The notes under the pieces were generated by a model. The model was not told where the DNA came from. It was given only the letters and a program-made list of their open reading frames with translations, and did not search any database. Source: Saccharospirillum sp965652395 (GTDB lineage Bacteria; Pseudomonadota; Gammaproteobacteria; Pseudomonadales; Natronospirillaceae). Taken from it: a stretch of DNA of 64,000 bases. This document shows, in pieces, positions 52,203 to 60,713 of this stretch (position 1 is the stretch's first letter; every line of letters begins with the position of its first letter). The stretch lies in assembly GCA_965652395.1 (NCBI GenBank), contig CBFGUW010000020.1, positions 1 to 64,000 on the forward strand, written 5' to 3'. A program made the translations under genes and the position numbers.

Positions 52203-53081
52203 TTACTCTGTTTTAGTACTGGCGAACAGTGCGTCCAACTTGGCTTCGTAGTCGTGGTAACCGAGTACATCGTAAAGCTCCATGCGGGTTTGCATGGTGT
52301 CTACAACGGCTTTCTGGTCGCCGTTTTGGTGAATGCTTTCGTAAACCTGGAGTGCCGCTTTGCTCATGGCGCGGAAGGCGCTGAGTGGGTAGAGCACCAT
52401 CCCGACGCCGACTTCACCAAGTTCCTGTTGGTTGAACAGGGGCGTTTGGCCGAATTCAGTGATGTTGGCGAGTACGGGCACGTCTAGGGCGTCGGTGAAG
52501 GCTTTGTAGTCTTCGAGGGTGTGGACGGCTTCGGCGAAGATGCCGTCGGCACCGGCTTCGACGCAGGCGGTGGCGCGGTCGATGGCGGCTTGCAGACCTT
52601 CCTGGGCGAAGGCGTCGGTGCGGGCGATGACGAAGAATTGGTCGTCGTGCCGGGCGTCGACGCAGGATTTGATGCGGTCGACCATTTCAGCTTTGCTGAC
52701 GATTTCTTTGTTGGGGCGGTGGCCACAGCGCTTTTGGAGGACCTGGTCTTCGATGTGAATGGCGGCGACGCCGGCGCGTTCCATTTCACGAATGGTGCGG
52801 GCGATGTTGAAGACGCCGCCGAAGCCGGTGTCGATGTCGACGAGCAGTGGCAGGTCGGTGGCGGCGGTGATGCGGCGGGCGTCTTCGGTGACGTCGTTCA
52901 GGGTGGTGACGCCGAGGTCGGGCAGGCCGAAGGAGGCGTTGGCGACGCCGCCGCCGGATAGGTAAAGGGCCTGGTGACCGGCTCGTTCGGCGAGCATGGC
53001 GCAGTAGGCGTTGACGGCACCGACGATGGGCAGCGGCTTGTGGTTTTTCAGGGCTTGGCGAAAGCGGCTTCCGGCGGTCAT
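52203..53081 (-). CDS. prpB: 2-methylisocitrate lyase
   Basis: A 292-residue member of the isocitrate-lyase/PEP-mutase superfamily that cleaves 2-methylisocitrate to pyruvate and succinate. The N-terminus SGGGVANASFGLPDLG, the Mg-binding VDIDTGFGG and the catalytic loop KRCGHRPNKE are present. The start at 53081 overlaps the prpR stop by ATGA (53078-53081); a longer frame would run through prpR. It is the first structural gene after the regulator. Confidence 0.96.
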   Translation of the reverse strand: MTAGSRFRQALKNHKPLPIVGAVNAYCAMLAERAGHQALYLSGGGVANASFGLPDLGVTTLNDVTEDARRITAATDLPLLVDIDTGFGGVFNIARTIREMERAGVAAIHIEDQVLQKRCGHRPNKEIVSKAEMVDRIKSCVDARHDDQFFVIARTDAFAQEGLQAAIDRATACVEAGADGIFAEAVHTLEDYKAFTDALDVPVLANITEFGQTPLFNQQELGEVGVGMVLYPLSAFRAMSKAALQVYESIHQNGDQKAVVDTMQTRMELYDVLGYHDYEAKLDALFASTKTE

Positions 53082-53749
53082 GAGTGGGTCTCCTCTGACT
53101 CTGGTTGAAGTTGTTCGAGCACTCGGCGGGCGGATCTTATGTGACGCTTCATGAGCAGGGAGGCGAGTTCGCCATCGCGCTGCCGGAGTGCTTCGTAAAT
53201 GCGTTGATGTTCTTCCAGGGCCTGGCGGGGTCTGCGCCGCCGGTGGGCGGACTGGAAGCGGAACATGCGTACCCGTTGGTACAGTTCGTCGCACAGCAGG
53301 CTGATGAGCCAACGGTTTCCGCTGGCTTGGATGATTTTGAAATGAAAGTCGAGATCACCGTCCTGCTGAATGTAGAACCGGTCGTCCTGATCTTCCAGGT
53401 AAAGAGCGTGACGTTCTAGGACAGCGCCGAGTTCGTTGAGTTCGGTATCGGTCATTCGCTCGGCGGCGAGTTCGCAGGCGAGGGATTCGAGGTTTTCGCG
53501 GATCTGATACAGCTCGATGAGTTCCTGGCGGTCGAAACCGACAACCTGGGCACCTACGTGGGGGATTTTGCGGACGAGTTTGCGGCTTTCGAGTCGGTGC
53601 AGGGCTTCACGCAGTGGGCCGCGGCTGATGCCGAGTTCGCGGCTGAGGTCGGATTCGCGCAGGCGGCTGCGGGGCGCCAGTTGTCCGGTGACGATGGCGT
53701 CCAAGAGCTGTTGGTAGATTCGGTCGACTTGAGTTCTCGATTCCGTCAT
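53078..53749 (-). CDS. GntR/FCD-family regulator of the prp operon
   Basis: A 223-residue GntR regulator. The N-terminal winged helix (DLSRELGISRGPLREALHRL) is followed by an FCD ligand domain (about residues 78-205) with candidate metal ligands Asp (DLDFHF) and His (HFKII, KRHIRSARRV). It heads the operon and overlaps prpB by ATGA. Its start codon overlaps one of two TTGTNNACAA operators, and a promoter lies between them, indicating autoregulation of the whole operon. Here it takes the place of the sigma54-type PrpR of enterobacteria. No clear Shine-Dalgarno is seen before the ATG. Confidence 0.93.
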   Translation of the reverse strand: MTESRTQVDRIYQQLLDAIVTGQLAPRSRLRESDLSRELGISRGPLREALHRLESRKLVRKIPHVGAQVVGFDRQELIELYQIRENLESLACELAAERMTDTELNELGAVLERHALYLEDQDDRFYIQQDGDLDFHFKIIQASGNRWLISLLCDELYQRVRMFRFQSAHRRRRPRQALEEHQRIYEALRQRDGELASLLMKRHIRSARRVLEQLQPESEETHS

Positions 53750-53759
53750 TGTCTACAAT
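53748..53759. promoter_or_regulatory. GntR operator 1 overlapping the regulator start
   Basis: ATTGTCTACAAT is a near-perfect palindrome with the TTGT-N2-ACAA core used by many FCD-type GntR proteins. It overlaps the ATG of the regulator gene. Its exact inverse recurs at 53812. Confidence 0.8.
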
Positions 53760-53775
53760 ATTTGTGTTTTTCGGC

Positions 53776-53804
53776 ATTAAAGACCATTAACACCGAGATT
53801 ACAA
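53776..53804 (-). promoter_or_regulatory. Predicted promoter of the prp operon
   Basis: On the minus strand TTGTAA (53799-53804) and TTTAAT (53776-53781) are separated by exactly 17 bp. They match the sigma70 hexamers at 4 of 6 and 5 of 6 bases. The predicted start near 53769 leaves a leader of about 20 bases. The promoter lies between the two operators. Confidence 0.6.
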
Positions 53805-53811
53805 CGTACTT

Positions 53812-53822
53812 TTGTAGACAAT
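53812..53822. promoter_or_regulatory. GntR operator 2 upstream of the prp promoter
   Basis: TTGTAGACAAT is the exact inverse complement of the sequence at 53748-53758. The core palindromes TTGTCTACAA and TTGTAGACAA are 63 bp centre to centre, about six helical turns, so both face the same side of the DNA. Confidence 0.8.
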
Positions 53823-53840
53823 TAGTCGAATGAAGGAATG

Positions 53841-53862
53841 GGGGGGAGGCCTCCCCTCCCCC
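53841..53862 (-). terminator. GC-rich palindrome after the lipoprotein gene
   Basis: A GGGGAGGCCTCCCC palindrome lies within a G/C run about 35 bases after the end of the lipoprotein gene at 53897. It could end that transcript before the prp promoter. The loop is small and there is no clear T run. Confidence 0.3.
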
Positions 53863-53896
53863 GGCTTTCCTTAGCGGTTTCCGGTATGGCGCCCTT

Positions 53897-55537
53897 TTAC
53901 TGCTTTGTTATTTCGATATCGAATTCCACCGGATTGCTGTCGGAATTACCACGGTAATTCGTGCCATTAAAGATGCGAACCGCGTAGGTTCCAGCAGATA
54001 GGACTTTGGTCATCTCCGTACTGGTACTGTTGGTGCCAGGGCCGCCCGTGAAATCCAGACGTTCCTGGTCGTTGTAGAAGGTGATACCGCCGGAGTCGTC
54101 TTCATCTCCAAACAAACCAATGCGCAGCGAACCGCTGCCGCCGTTGCTGTAATTGTCCGCAAGAATGCGGTATTCGCCACTTTGACTGACGGTGAACTGA
54201 TAATAGGCGTAGGCGGACATATCCGACCCGGTGGTGACGTTGTTACCAACCGTCCCTCTGTGTGTCTGGTCGAGAGTGAGTTGAACGGCTTCATCGAGTC
54301 GGGGGCCGCCTTCGGAGACCAGGAACCAGTTGACGAGGAGATGGTTGGGGCCGCCATCGCCGTAGGAGGGGGAAATGTAGGATTCAAGACAGTGGGCTTC
54401 GTTGGCGTCGAGCCGGTCGGTCACGCCTTCGGCGTGGCGGTTACCACTGCCCTGCCCGTAGCTGATGCCGCGATAGTCGCAGCCGTCCCGCTCATCGGCG
54501 TCGCGGTCTCGGTATAGCTCCCATTCGTTGGTGAAAGGGCTGTCTTCGTCGGCGTCGACGCTGACTTCGAGCCAATAGTGTCCGGCGGTCTGGGCGACGA
54601 ATACGGCGGCGGTGCGGCGGTCACCGGGGTAGTTGTGACGATAGAACTCGGCCTGGGACTGTTGTTGGGTGCAAAAAACGGGTCGATTCCCGGCGTTGAG
54701 GTGCTGCAGGGCGCATTCGTCGAGTTTCCAGGCGAAGTCGGACTGGGTGGAATTGGGTGGCTCGGTGCTGTACTGGTTTTTAAGAGCCAGACGGGCATCG
54801 CTGAGCAGAGTGTCGTCCTGTTCGGCGTTGATCTGGCTGAACGCTTCGATTCCGTTACCGTTGATGGCGCCGTCGTCAGAGAAGTCATCGGCTATTGTGT
54901 CGAGTTGGCTTTGGTCGATACCGGCTTTTAATAGGGCGGCGGAGAACATCAGCAGGTTGGAACTGTCTTCTTCTGTGCTGCCAGCGGCCTGAAGCAGGTT
55001 CAGTTCGGTGGGGTTGGTGTCCAGGTCAAAGGCGGTTTTCAACTCGGTTCGTCCCTGTGCCAGGGCGGTGTCAAAGCCCTCGCCCTGCCCCATCAACACC
55101 TTGACGCGCTTGGCAATGAAGTGGGTGTAGAGGTTGACGTTGGTGGCCAGGGTTTGGCCATCGGCGAGCGGTGTTACCGCGAGCAGACGACGGTCCGTAC
55201 CACTGAAGTTGGCCTGAACTTCGTTGAAGAAAGTGCCTTCTATGGCCAGTTGGGTGGCCCCCTCCCAACCGAGGCTGGTGAACTCGAACCGGCCACGCTC
55301 GTTGGTTTCGGTGGTGGCCTGCTCGGCACTTAGGCTACCGTCGTTTTCCAGGCGGGTGGCGGTGACGGTCTGCCCCAGTTGGAAGGGGCCTTTTTGCGCG
55401 GAGCCGGAAGTGGAACTCGAGGCGGCGTTATCGGTCTGGTCATTGCCTTCACCCTCGGAGCCGCTGCTGTTGCATCCCACCAGCAGGGCTGCGACGAGCA
55501 TAAAAACCGAGGTCTGAACGCTGAGTGTTGTAGCCAT
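53897..55537 (-). CDS. Large surface lipoprotein with C-terminal beta-domain
   Basis: A 546-residue lipoprotein (lipobox LLVGC, Cys22) with a Ser/Gly/Asp-rich linker. A carboxypeptidase-regulatory-like domain follows (KGPFQLGQTVTATRL ... TNERGRFEFTSLG), then a helical region (residues about 110-260) and a C-terminal PPC-like beta domain (YYQFTVSQSGEYRILADNYS; GTYAVRIFNGTNY). It resembles secreted or outer-surface lipoproteins of unknown function. The ATG at 55537 gives the correct leader. The FG-GAP gene lies 38 bases upstream in the same direction, so the two may be one operon. Confidence 0.75.
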   Translation of the reverse strand: MATTLSVQTSVFMLVAALLVGCNSSGSEGEGNDQTDNAASSSTSGSAQKGPFQLGQTVTATRLENDGSLSAEQATTETNERGRFEFTSLGWEGATQLAIEGTFFNEVQANFSGTDRRLLAVTPLADGQTLATNVNLYTHFIAKRVKVLMGQGEGFDTALAQGRTELKTAFDLDTNPTELNLLQAAGSTEEDSSNLLMFSAALLKAGIDQSQLDTIADDFSDDGAINGNGIEAFSQINAEQDDTLLSDARLALKNQYSTEPPNSTQSDFAWKLDECALQHLNAGNRPVFCTQQQSQAEFYRHNYPGDRRTAAVFVAQTAGHYWLEVSVDADEDSPFTNEWELYRDRDADERDGCDYRGISYGQGSGNRHAEGVTDRLDANEAHCLESYISPSYGDGGPNHLLVNWFLVSEGGPRLDEAVQLTLDQTHRGTVGNNVTTGSDMSAYAYYQFTVSQSGEYRILADNYSNGGSGSLRIGLFGDEDDSGGITFYNDQERLDFTGGPGTNSTSTEMTKVLSAGTYAVRIFNGTNYRGNSDSNPVEFDIEITKQ

Positions 55538-55575
55538 GGTCAACCTTTTTAAACTGTTGGTGTGTGGTGAACGAG

Positions 55576-56940
55576 TCAGCATTGGCGGCGACGGAATCGG
55601 CCCAGCAGGCCGAATGTCAGCAGGGCGATTGGTCCAAGCACGCCACCGCCGCCGGTGTCTTCGGTGGTTTCGTTTTCCGGTTCCTCACCGTCGGCGTCAT
55701 TGTCTCCTGTACCGTTATCGCCACCCTCCGTGTTGTCGCACAGCTGGTTTGAACCATTCTGAATGATCACCAAATCGGCTGGGTCGGTGGAGTTGTAGTA
55801 AGGCGTACCGGCGACGGCGAGATCGGCTTTGGCGTCGCCGTTCAGGTCGGCGGCAGCAACCGCTTGAGCGTAGGCGTCGCAGCTTTCCACCGCTCCTGTC
55901 TGTTCCTGAAATTGGCCGTTTCCGTCGCCCAGATGCAGCCTGATCGCCCGGCCGTCGGCGATGATGAGGTCGTCGTGAGTGTCGTTGTCGACATCCGCGA
56001 TCTCGATACGGATGCCGTTAAAGTCCAACGAAGAAGGGCTGAAGGTGCCGCCGGTATTGGTCCAGACGGAATGCTGGTTACCGGAGACAGAGACTGTTGG
56101 CATGCTGTTGTAGTGGGTGCCGACGACATCCAAATCGCCATTGCCATCCAGGTCGGTGAAGCCAATGTCACCGATGTCCCAGTCCGTCTGCAGGAAGGCC
56201 GACAGCGCGGCAAGTTCGGAACCGTCGTGCCGCCAAACCTGAATGCCGCCTGGGTAATCGGTGTCCGTGTCGCCATCTGAGACGCTGTAAGGCGTACAGC
56301 CTATTACAATCTCGTCCCCGGCAGAGCCAGCCAGATCGGCGTTTGCCACCGAGGTGCATTTGTAATCGCTCATGGTGTGCTGGTCCGGGTCGGTTGGGTA
56401 GCCGCTGGCCGAACCGTACCAGACCGACAGTGTGGAATGGTGGGTCAGAAAGCCGTCGTGCGTCAGCGCGACCAGGTCCAAGTGGCTGTCATTGTTGAAA
56501 TCGCCTGCGGCCCAGCCTCCGACCTCCTCACCGGAAAGACTGATATGGGCGATTTCCGAGAAGCCACCGCTACCGCTGTTTTCGAGAATGTGCGCGGTGG
56601 CGGTTTTGTAGCTGGATGCCCCCGCCATCATGAGATCGGGGATATTGTCGCCATTGGAATCGACCACCTGAAGGTTGGAAGTGTAGCTATTGCCGAGATC
56701 AACCCCGGCATTGGAAAACCGGCCGGTACCATCGTTCAGCCACAACTCACCATAATCGTCGTATTGACCAAAGACGAGATCCTGATCGCCATCATTGTCC
56801 GCATCGAGTGCGACTACGGCGTAGGACGAATCGTCCGAGAGGGCTTGAGTGGGTTCGAAAGTGGCGGCGTAAGCAAAACCACCCAGAGTGAATGCACTAA
56901 GAGTGAGAACGACCCCTGTCGGGGAAATCGAAACGAACAT
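55576..56940 (-). CDS. FG-GAP/VCBS repeat protein with GlyGly-CTERM tail
   Basis: A 454-residue exported protein: signal peptide (LTLSAFTLGGFAYA), then about six Ca-binding-like FG-GAP repeats with motifs DADNDGDQD, DSNGDNIPD, DFNNDSHLD, DLDGNGDLD, DVDNDTHDD and DLNGDAKAD, forming a probable beta-propeller. A Glu/Asp/Gly linker leads to the C-terminus DTGGGGVLGPIALLTFGLLG followed by RFRRRQ: this is the GlyGly-CTERM sorting signal cut by rhombosortase. The protein is thus probably exported by type II secretion. No rhombosortase gene is in the window. It precedes the lipoprotein gene. Confidence 0.85.
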   Translation of the reverse strand: MFVSISPTGVVLTLSAFTLGGFAYAATFEPTQALSDDSSYAVVALDADNDGDQDLVFGQYDDYGELWLNDGTGRFSNAGVDLGNSYTSNLQVVDSNGDNIPDLMMAGASSYKTATAHILENSGSGGFSEIAHISLSGEEVGGWAAGDFNNDSHLDLVALTHDGFLTHHSTLSVWYGSASGYPTDPDQHTMSDYKCTSVANADLAGSAGDEIVIGCTPYSVSDGDTDTDYPGGIQVWRHDGSELAALSAFLQTDWDIGDIGFTDLDGNGDLDVVGTHYNSMPTVSVSGNQHSVWTNTGGTFSPSSLDFNGIRIEIADVDNDTHDDLIIADGRAIRLHLGDGNGQFQEQTGAVESCDAYAQAVAAADLNGDAKADLAVAGTPYYNSTDPADLVIIQNGSNQLCDNTEGGDNGTGDNDADGEEPENETTEDTGGGGVLGPIALLTFGLLGRFRRRQC

Positions 56941-57042
56941 GCGGCCTCCTGCTGCGACTACGTTATATCAGCAGGCCAAGCTACCCTCGGTATCGAGTCT
57001 TGTCTGTGGTGCAGATGCACCACATTCAGGAGGCGTGTTGGT

Positions 57043-57987
57043 TCAGGCCTTGGGGTGTAAGCGACGTATCAACGCCACTTTGTCGTGTACGTCCAGTTTC
57101 TGATAACAACGCGCCAGCAGGTTGCGCACGGTAGCGGGCGACCGACCGAGGCGTTGGGCGATTGCCTTGTAATTCAAGCCACCGGCGTAGAGTTCGGCGA
57201 CCTCACGCTCCCGGGGGGAGAGGGCGTCCAAGGAGGAACCTATTTCCAAGCGGACCAGATAACTGCTTCCCAGCCATTGCGCCCGGGCTTCCAGGCCACC
57301 GGCACGCCAGCAGCCTGTTTCACGCAAAGCCTCCATCACCGGGCCGGGCAGTCGGGCGTGGTGGTTCCAGTGATCGCGCAACAGAGTTTCGAAAGTGGGT
57401 TGGCTGGTTTGTACCACGCCACCGGCGCTTACCATGGCGACGGCCTGGCTGGGGTTGGCGAGCTTTTGCAGATAGATACGCTGGTTCTGTCGTTGCGCCT
57501 GAATGAGGTGAGGCAGAACCGCTTGAGTGATGCCCCGTCCCCATTCCGTGTAGGGATAGGCCGGGTCGGTATGGCACAGCGCAATGAAGCTGACGTAATT
57601 GGATTGGGGCTCGTTGATAATGGTCGCCATCAACTGGTGAATGCCATAACGGCGCCAGTGTTCATTGAATGCCAGGCTGTCCCGGTAACCGGGAATCTCA
57701 CCGATATGGTGAACTTCGCCCATCCGTCCGAGGTTCATGTCACATAAGGGGTCGACCTCGCGAACTTGGTGCCAGTCCGTCAGGATGCGGCTGTCCTCGT
57801 TCCAGACGACCAGATCGGTGATGTTGCGCTGGGCGGCATGACCGCCACCCCAGGCCGCGCAGTCCGAAGGCAGCAACCGGGCGAGGTGACGCAGGCTCTG
57901 ACGTTGAAAATCACCCGGGGCGCACTCTTCCGCGTCTCGGTACAGCTGCAACAGAAACTCATTGTATTGGGTCAACACTTCTTCCAT
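57043..57987 (-). CDS. LuxR family transcriptional regulator
   Basis: A 314-residue soluble regulator. The C-terminal LuxR helix-turn-helix is clear (LSPREREVAELYAGGLNYKA; RLGRSPATVRNLLARCYQKL). The N-terminal 230 residues carry no domain I can name and may bind a ligand. It lies 102 bases upstream of the FG-GAP gene on the same strand and could control it, which is inference from position. Confidence 0.8.
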   Translation of the reverse strand: MEEVLTQYNEFLLQLYRDAEECAPGDFQRQSLRHLARLLPSDCAAWGGGHAAQRNITDLVVWNEDSRILTDWHQVREVDPLCDMNLGRMGEVHHIGEIPGYRDSLAFNEHWRRYGIHQLMATIINEPQSNYVSFIALCHTDPAYPYTEWGRGITQAVLPHLIQAQRQNQRIYLQKLANPSQAVAMVSAGGVVQTSQPTFETLLRDHWNHHARLPGPVMEALRETGCWRAGGLEARAQWLGSSYLVRLEIGSSLDALSPREREVAELYAGGLNYKAIAQRLGRSPATVRNLLARCYQKLDVHDKVALIRRLHPKA

Positions 57988-58090
57988 TGAAACCTGACAA
58001 CTCCTATCGGGAATGGAATCCGGCGTTTGTACCCCGGAACGTGATCAGGGTAGCATCCGGTGAGATTCTGTCTCAACCGACCCGGAGCCT

Positions 58091-58396
58091 ATGACCGAAG
58101 ACACCAAAAAACGAGTGGCCATTCGCCTTCAGGATGCGCCGATGGACATCGTTCAGGGTAATACCGACCACACCCTGTACGAGAACTTGGAGCACCAGGG
58201 CCTGGTGCTGAGGAAAGCCTGCGTTAACGGCGCCTGCGGTGTGTGTCGCTGCCGTTTGATGTCCGGCGCGGTGGATTATCGGGGTCGCCACCCCTATGGA
58301 TTGAACGGCGGTCAGCAGGCCGATGGCTGGATTTTACCCTGCATTGCCTTTCCAAAAGGCGACCTGCGACTGGCGCACCTGAGGCTGGTGAAATGA
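58091..58396 (+). CDS. Small plant-type 2Fe-2S ferredoxin-like protein
   Basis: A 101-residue protein with the plant-type ferredoxin pattern: RKACVNGACGVCRCRL (C-x4-C-x2-C) and a later Cys in GWILPCIAF. It has no signal peptide. It may pass electrons to an oxygenase or reductase that is not encoded here. The ATG at 58091 is preceded by CGGAGCCT. The next gene starts 56 bases downstream on the same strand. Confidence 0.85.
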   Translation: MTEDTKKRVAIRLQDAPMDIVQGNTDHTLYENLEHQGLVLRKACVNGACGVCRCRLMSGAVDYRGRHPYGLNGGQQADGWILPCIAFPKGDLRLAHLRLVK

Positions 58397-58452
58397 CGCC
58401 CGCCGCTCTGGTGTCTACAATATCGGGGATTCCTCACTAATACAGGCCGGGC

Positions 58453-59004
58453 ATGAGCGACGAGCGTTTTGATATCTATTTCAGGGGCGACATTCTGGAT
58501 GGCTTCTTCATTGATTTCGTCAAAGCGGATATGGCCCGGCTGTTCAAAACCGAGGAAAGCCGACTTGCGCCCTTTTTCACTGGTCGCCCCCACCCGGTCA
58601 AACTCAAGGTCGACAAAGCCACGGCTGCGAAATACCAAAAAGCGCTGACAGAGATCGGCGCCAAACCGGTGATCGTTCCCGCCGGTCAACCAGTGCCGGA
58701 ACCTGAACCGGCTCAGACTGGAGAAAGTGGGCGGGACACCCCAGAGCAGGCCGAAGACTGGTCCATTCTGCCGCCCGGAAGCGACATCGGCGAGCACCGT
58801 GATGTTACGCCGGTTCAAGTCGACACCAGTGCACTGAGCGTGGCCGAAGTGGGTGTCACCCTGGTTGAAAACCCGGAAAGGCCGGAGCCGGTGAGCGTGG
58901 ATATCTCCGGTTTATCAGTAGGTCAGGTCGGTGAGCGTTTGGTGGAAGAAGACAATACGCCACCTCCCCCGGCCCCTGATACGTCACATTTGAAGCTGGA
59001 ATAA
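58453..59004 (+). CDS. Hypothetical protein with C-terminal tandem repeats
   Basis: A 183-residue protein. The N-terminal domain (about residues 1-77, FDIYFRGDILDGFFIDFVKA ... YQKALTEIGAKPVIVP) resembles a small domain seen at the start of some pseudomonad proteins, often before a membrane domain; none is present here. After a Pro/Glu-rich linker come two and a half repeats of about 25 residues: PVQVDTSALSVAEVGVTLVE, PVSVDISGLSVGQVGERLVE and the partial PDTSHLKLE. Function is unknown. Confidence 0.7.
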   Translation: MSDERFDIYFRGDILDGFFIDFVKADMARLFKTEESRLAPFFTGRPHPVKLKVDKATAAKYQKALTEIGAKPVIVPAGQPVPEPEPAQTGESGRDTPEQAEDWSILPPGSDIGEHRDVTPVQVDTSALSVAEVGVTLVENPERPEPVSVDISGLSVGQVGERLVEEDNTPPPPAPDTSHLKLE

Positions 59005-59008
59005 AAAT

Positions 59009-60511
59009 TCACCGATACCGCGCATGGGTTTCATACCAATGCGCCTTGTCGGCGTACATTCGCTCGTCGGCCTTTTTCAGTATTTCCCGCCCACCGTCCT
59101 GAGCGGAGTTGGCGACTCCCAGGCTGAGTTGAATGGTAAGGTCTATCCGCCTTCCCTGTTCGGTCTCCACCGTCAGCGTCCGACCGCGCACATAGCGATC
59201 TATCCGGTCCGCCAGGGCCGTGGCACCTTCAAGCGTGCTGTCCAGACAAAGAATCACGAATTCGTCGCCCCCAAACCGGAAGACCCGGTCCCCCCGGCGG
59301 GACACAGCCATCAGCCCTTCGGCCACGGCACGAATCAGTTGGTCACCGGCGGCGTGTCCGTGTTGATCGTTCACTTTTTTCAGGCCGATCAAATCGATCA
59401 ACACCACCGAATAGTGGATGGAGGGGTTGTTTTGCTGAACAGCGTCGACCTCTTTCAGTTCGCGGTCCAGACAGGCCCTATTGAATGCACCGGTAAGAGC
59501 ATCCCGCTCCGCCGCTTTTTTCAGTTCCTGGCCCAGTTGCAGATTGACCAGGCTCGTACCCAACTGATCGAGCAGCAGCTTGAAGGTTTTGGTCTCCGTT
59601 TCCGTCAGTTGTTTGGCCTGAACGAGCAATAGACCCTGACTGAAATTGATGGGTGATTTCAGCGGAAAAACAAAATAACCGGGCTGGCTGCCATCACCCT
59701 CCAGATAATAGCCGACGGGCAGGTTCTGCCGGGCTCGAACCAGGCGTCGCAGCATCCAGACACGTTGGCTTTCGACCATATTCTCAGAAAAGGCCGCGAA
59801 CTGAACGGTTTCGAGTCGGTTGCTGTCTCTCAGAACAAACCCGAAGGAATAGTCGGGTTTCAACGCCCGAAATTGTTTGAGCGCGCCATCGACCAAGGCG
59901 TCCATGTCTTCCGCTTCATCGGCCAGCGCTCTGAGCTCCAACAGCGCTCCAAAGAGCATGTTCTTGGCTTCGGCATCCTGTTTCACCACCACCAATCGCT
60001 GATTTTGAGTGTAAAAGACCCATGCCGTACTGAGGATATAGGTCTGCAATGCGACCATGGTCAGAATATCGATTCCCAGAGGGGCGTCCGGCCGCCAGTA
60101 AAACCCGACCAACACGCCACAACCGACAAGCCCGGCGAGGTAGCTGCCAAGAGCGTTCCGCAGTTGGATAAGCCCGCCGGTCATGGTGTTGTTCAGTATG
60201 GTGGCCGCCAGCAGGGTATAGGAAATCCAGCCGGAGAACTGGATAAGCGTGGTGTAGCCTCCCAACATGAAGGCGTCGAACATCATCCAGCGCACTTCCA
60301 GGCTGCGTCGTGCCTGGCGTTTGCGCTCGATCAAAGGCAATAAATGAGGATAAACCAGAAAAAACAGTGCGGCGGGAACCAGGTGCCACCAAGACCAATC
60401 CCGCTCGACAACAAGCCAGGCGATTGCGATGAAGATGGCACCGAAACCAAACACCCGGGGCAGGTAGTTAACACGGGTCATGCGCGGCAGTGTACGCCTT
60501 GGATCGGCCAT
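59009..60511 (-). CDS. Diguanylate cyclase with MASE2-like membrane sensor
   Basis: A 500-residue protein. The N-terminal 175 residues contain about six transmembrane helices of a MASE2-like sensor. A middle region (about 185-315) may be a GAF-like module. The GGDEF domain follows (about 335-495): catalytic motif RFGGDEFVILCL is intact and the inhibitory I-site R-x-x-D is present five residues before it (RRGD). It should make cyclic-di-GMP with product inhibition. It is convergent with the 58453 gene, four bases apart, and diverges from the MFS gene. Confidence 0.9.
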   Translation of the reverse strand: MADPRRTLPRMTRVNYLPRVFGFGAIFIAIAWLVVERDWSWWHLVPAALFFLVYPHLLPLIERKRQARRSLEVRWMMFDAFMLGGYTTLIQFSGWISYTLLAATILNNTMTGGLIQLRNALGSYLAGLVGCGVLVGFYWRPDAPLGIDILTMVALQTYILSTAWVFYTQNQRLVVVKQDAEAKNMLFGALLELRALADEAEDMDALVDGALKQFRALKPDYSFGFVLRDSNRLETVQFAAFSENMVESQRVWMLRRLVRARQNLPVGYYLEGDGSQPGYFVFPLKSPINFSQGLLLVQAKQLTETETKTFKLLLDQLGTSLVNLQLGQELKKAAERDALTGAFNRACLDRELKEVDAVQQNNPSIHYSVVLIDLIGLKKVNDQHGHAAGDQLIRAVAEGLMAVSRRGDRVFRFGGDEFVILCLDSTLEGATALADRIDRYVRGRTLTVETEQGRRIDLTIQLSLGVANSAQDGGREILKKADERMYADKAHWYETHARYR

Positions 60512-60713
60512 TAGATTTCCTGTTCCGGCTGGCTGAGCATTTGTTCACTTTTGCGAGGTTGCATCAGTATAGACCCTGGCAGTTTATCCAGACACATGGA
60601 TTTCCAGGACTGTTCCTCATGGATTGCAGCGTTCCACGCCCTGCCTTGCCGAGAAATTGGCAAAGTACGGTTAAAACCCCTAGCATTGCCGCTCACGCTG
60701 AACCGCACGATCC

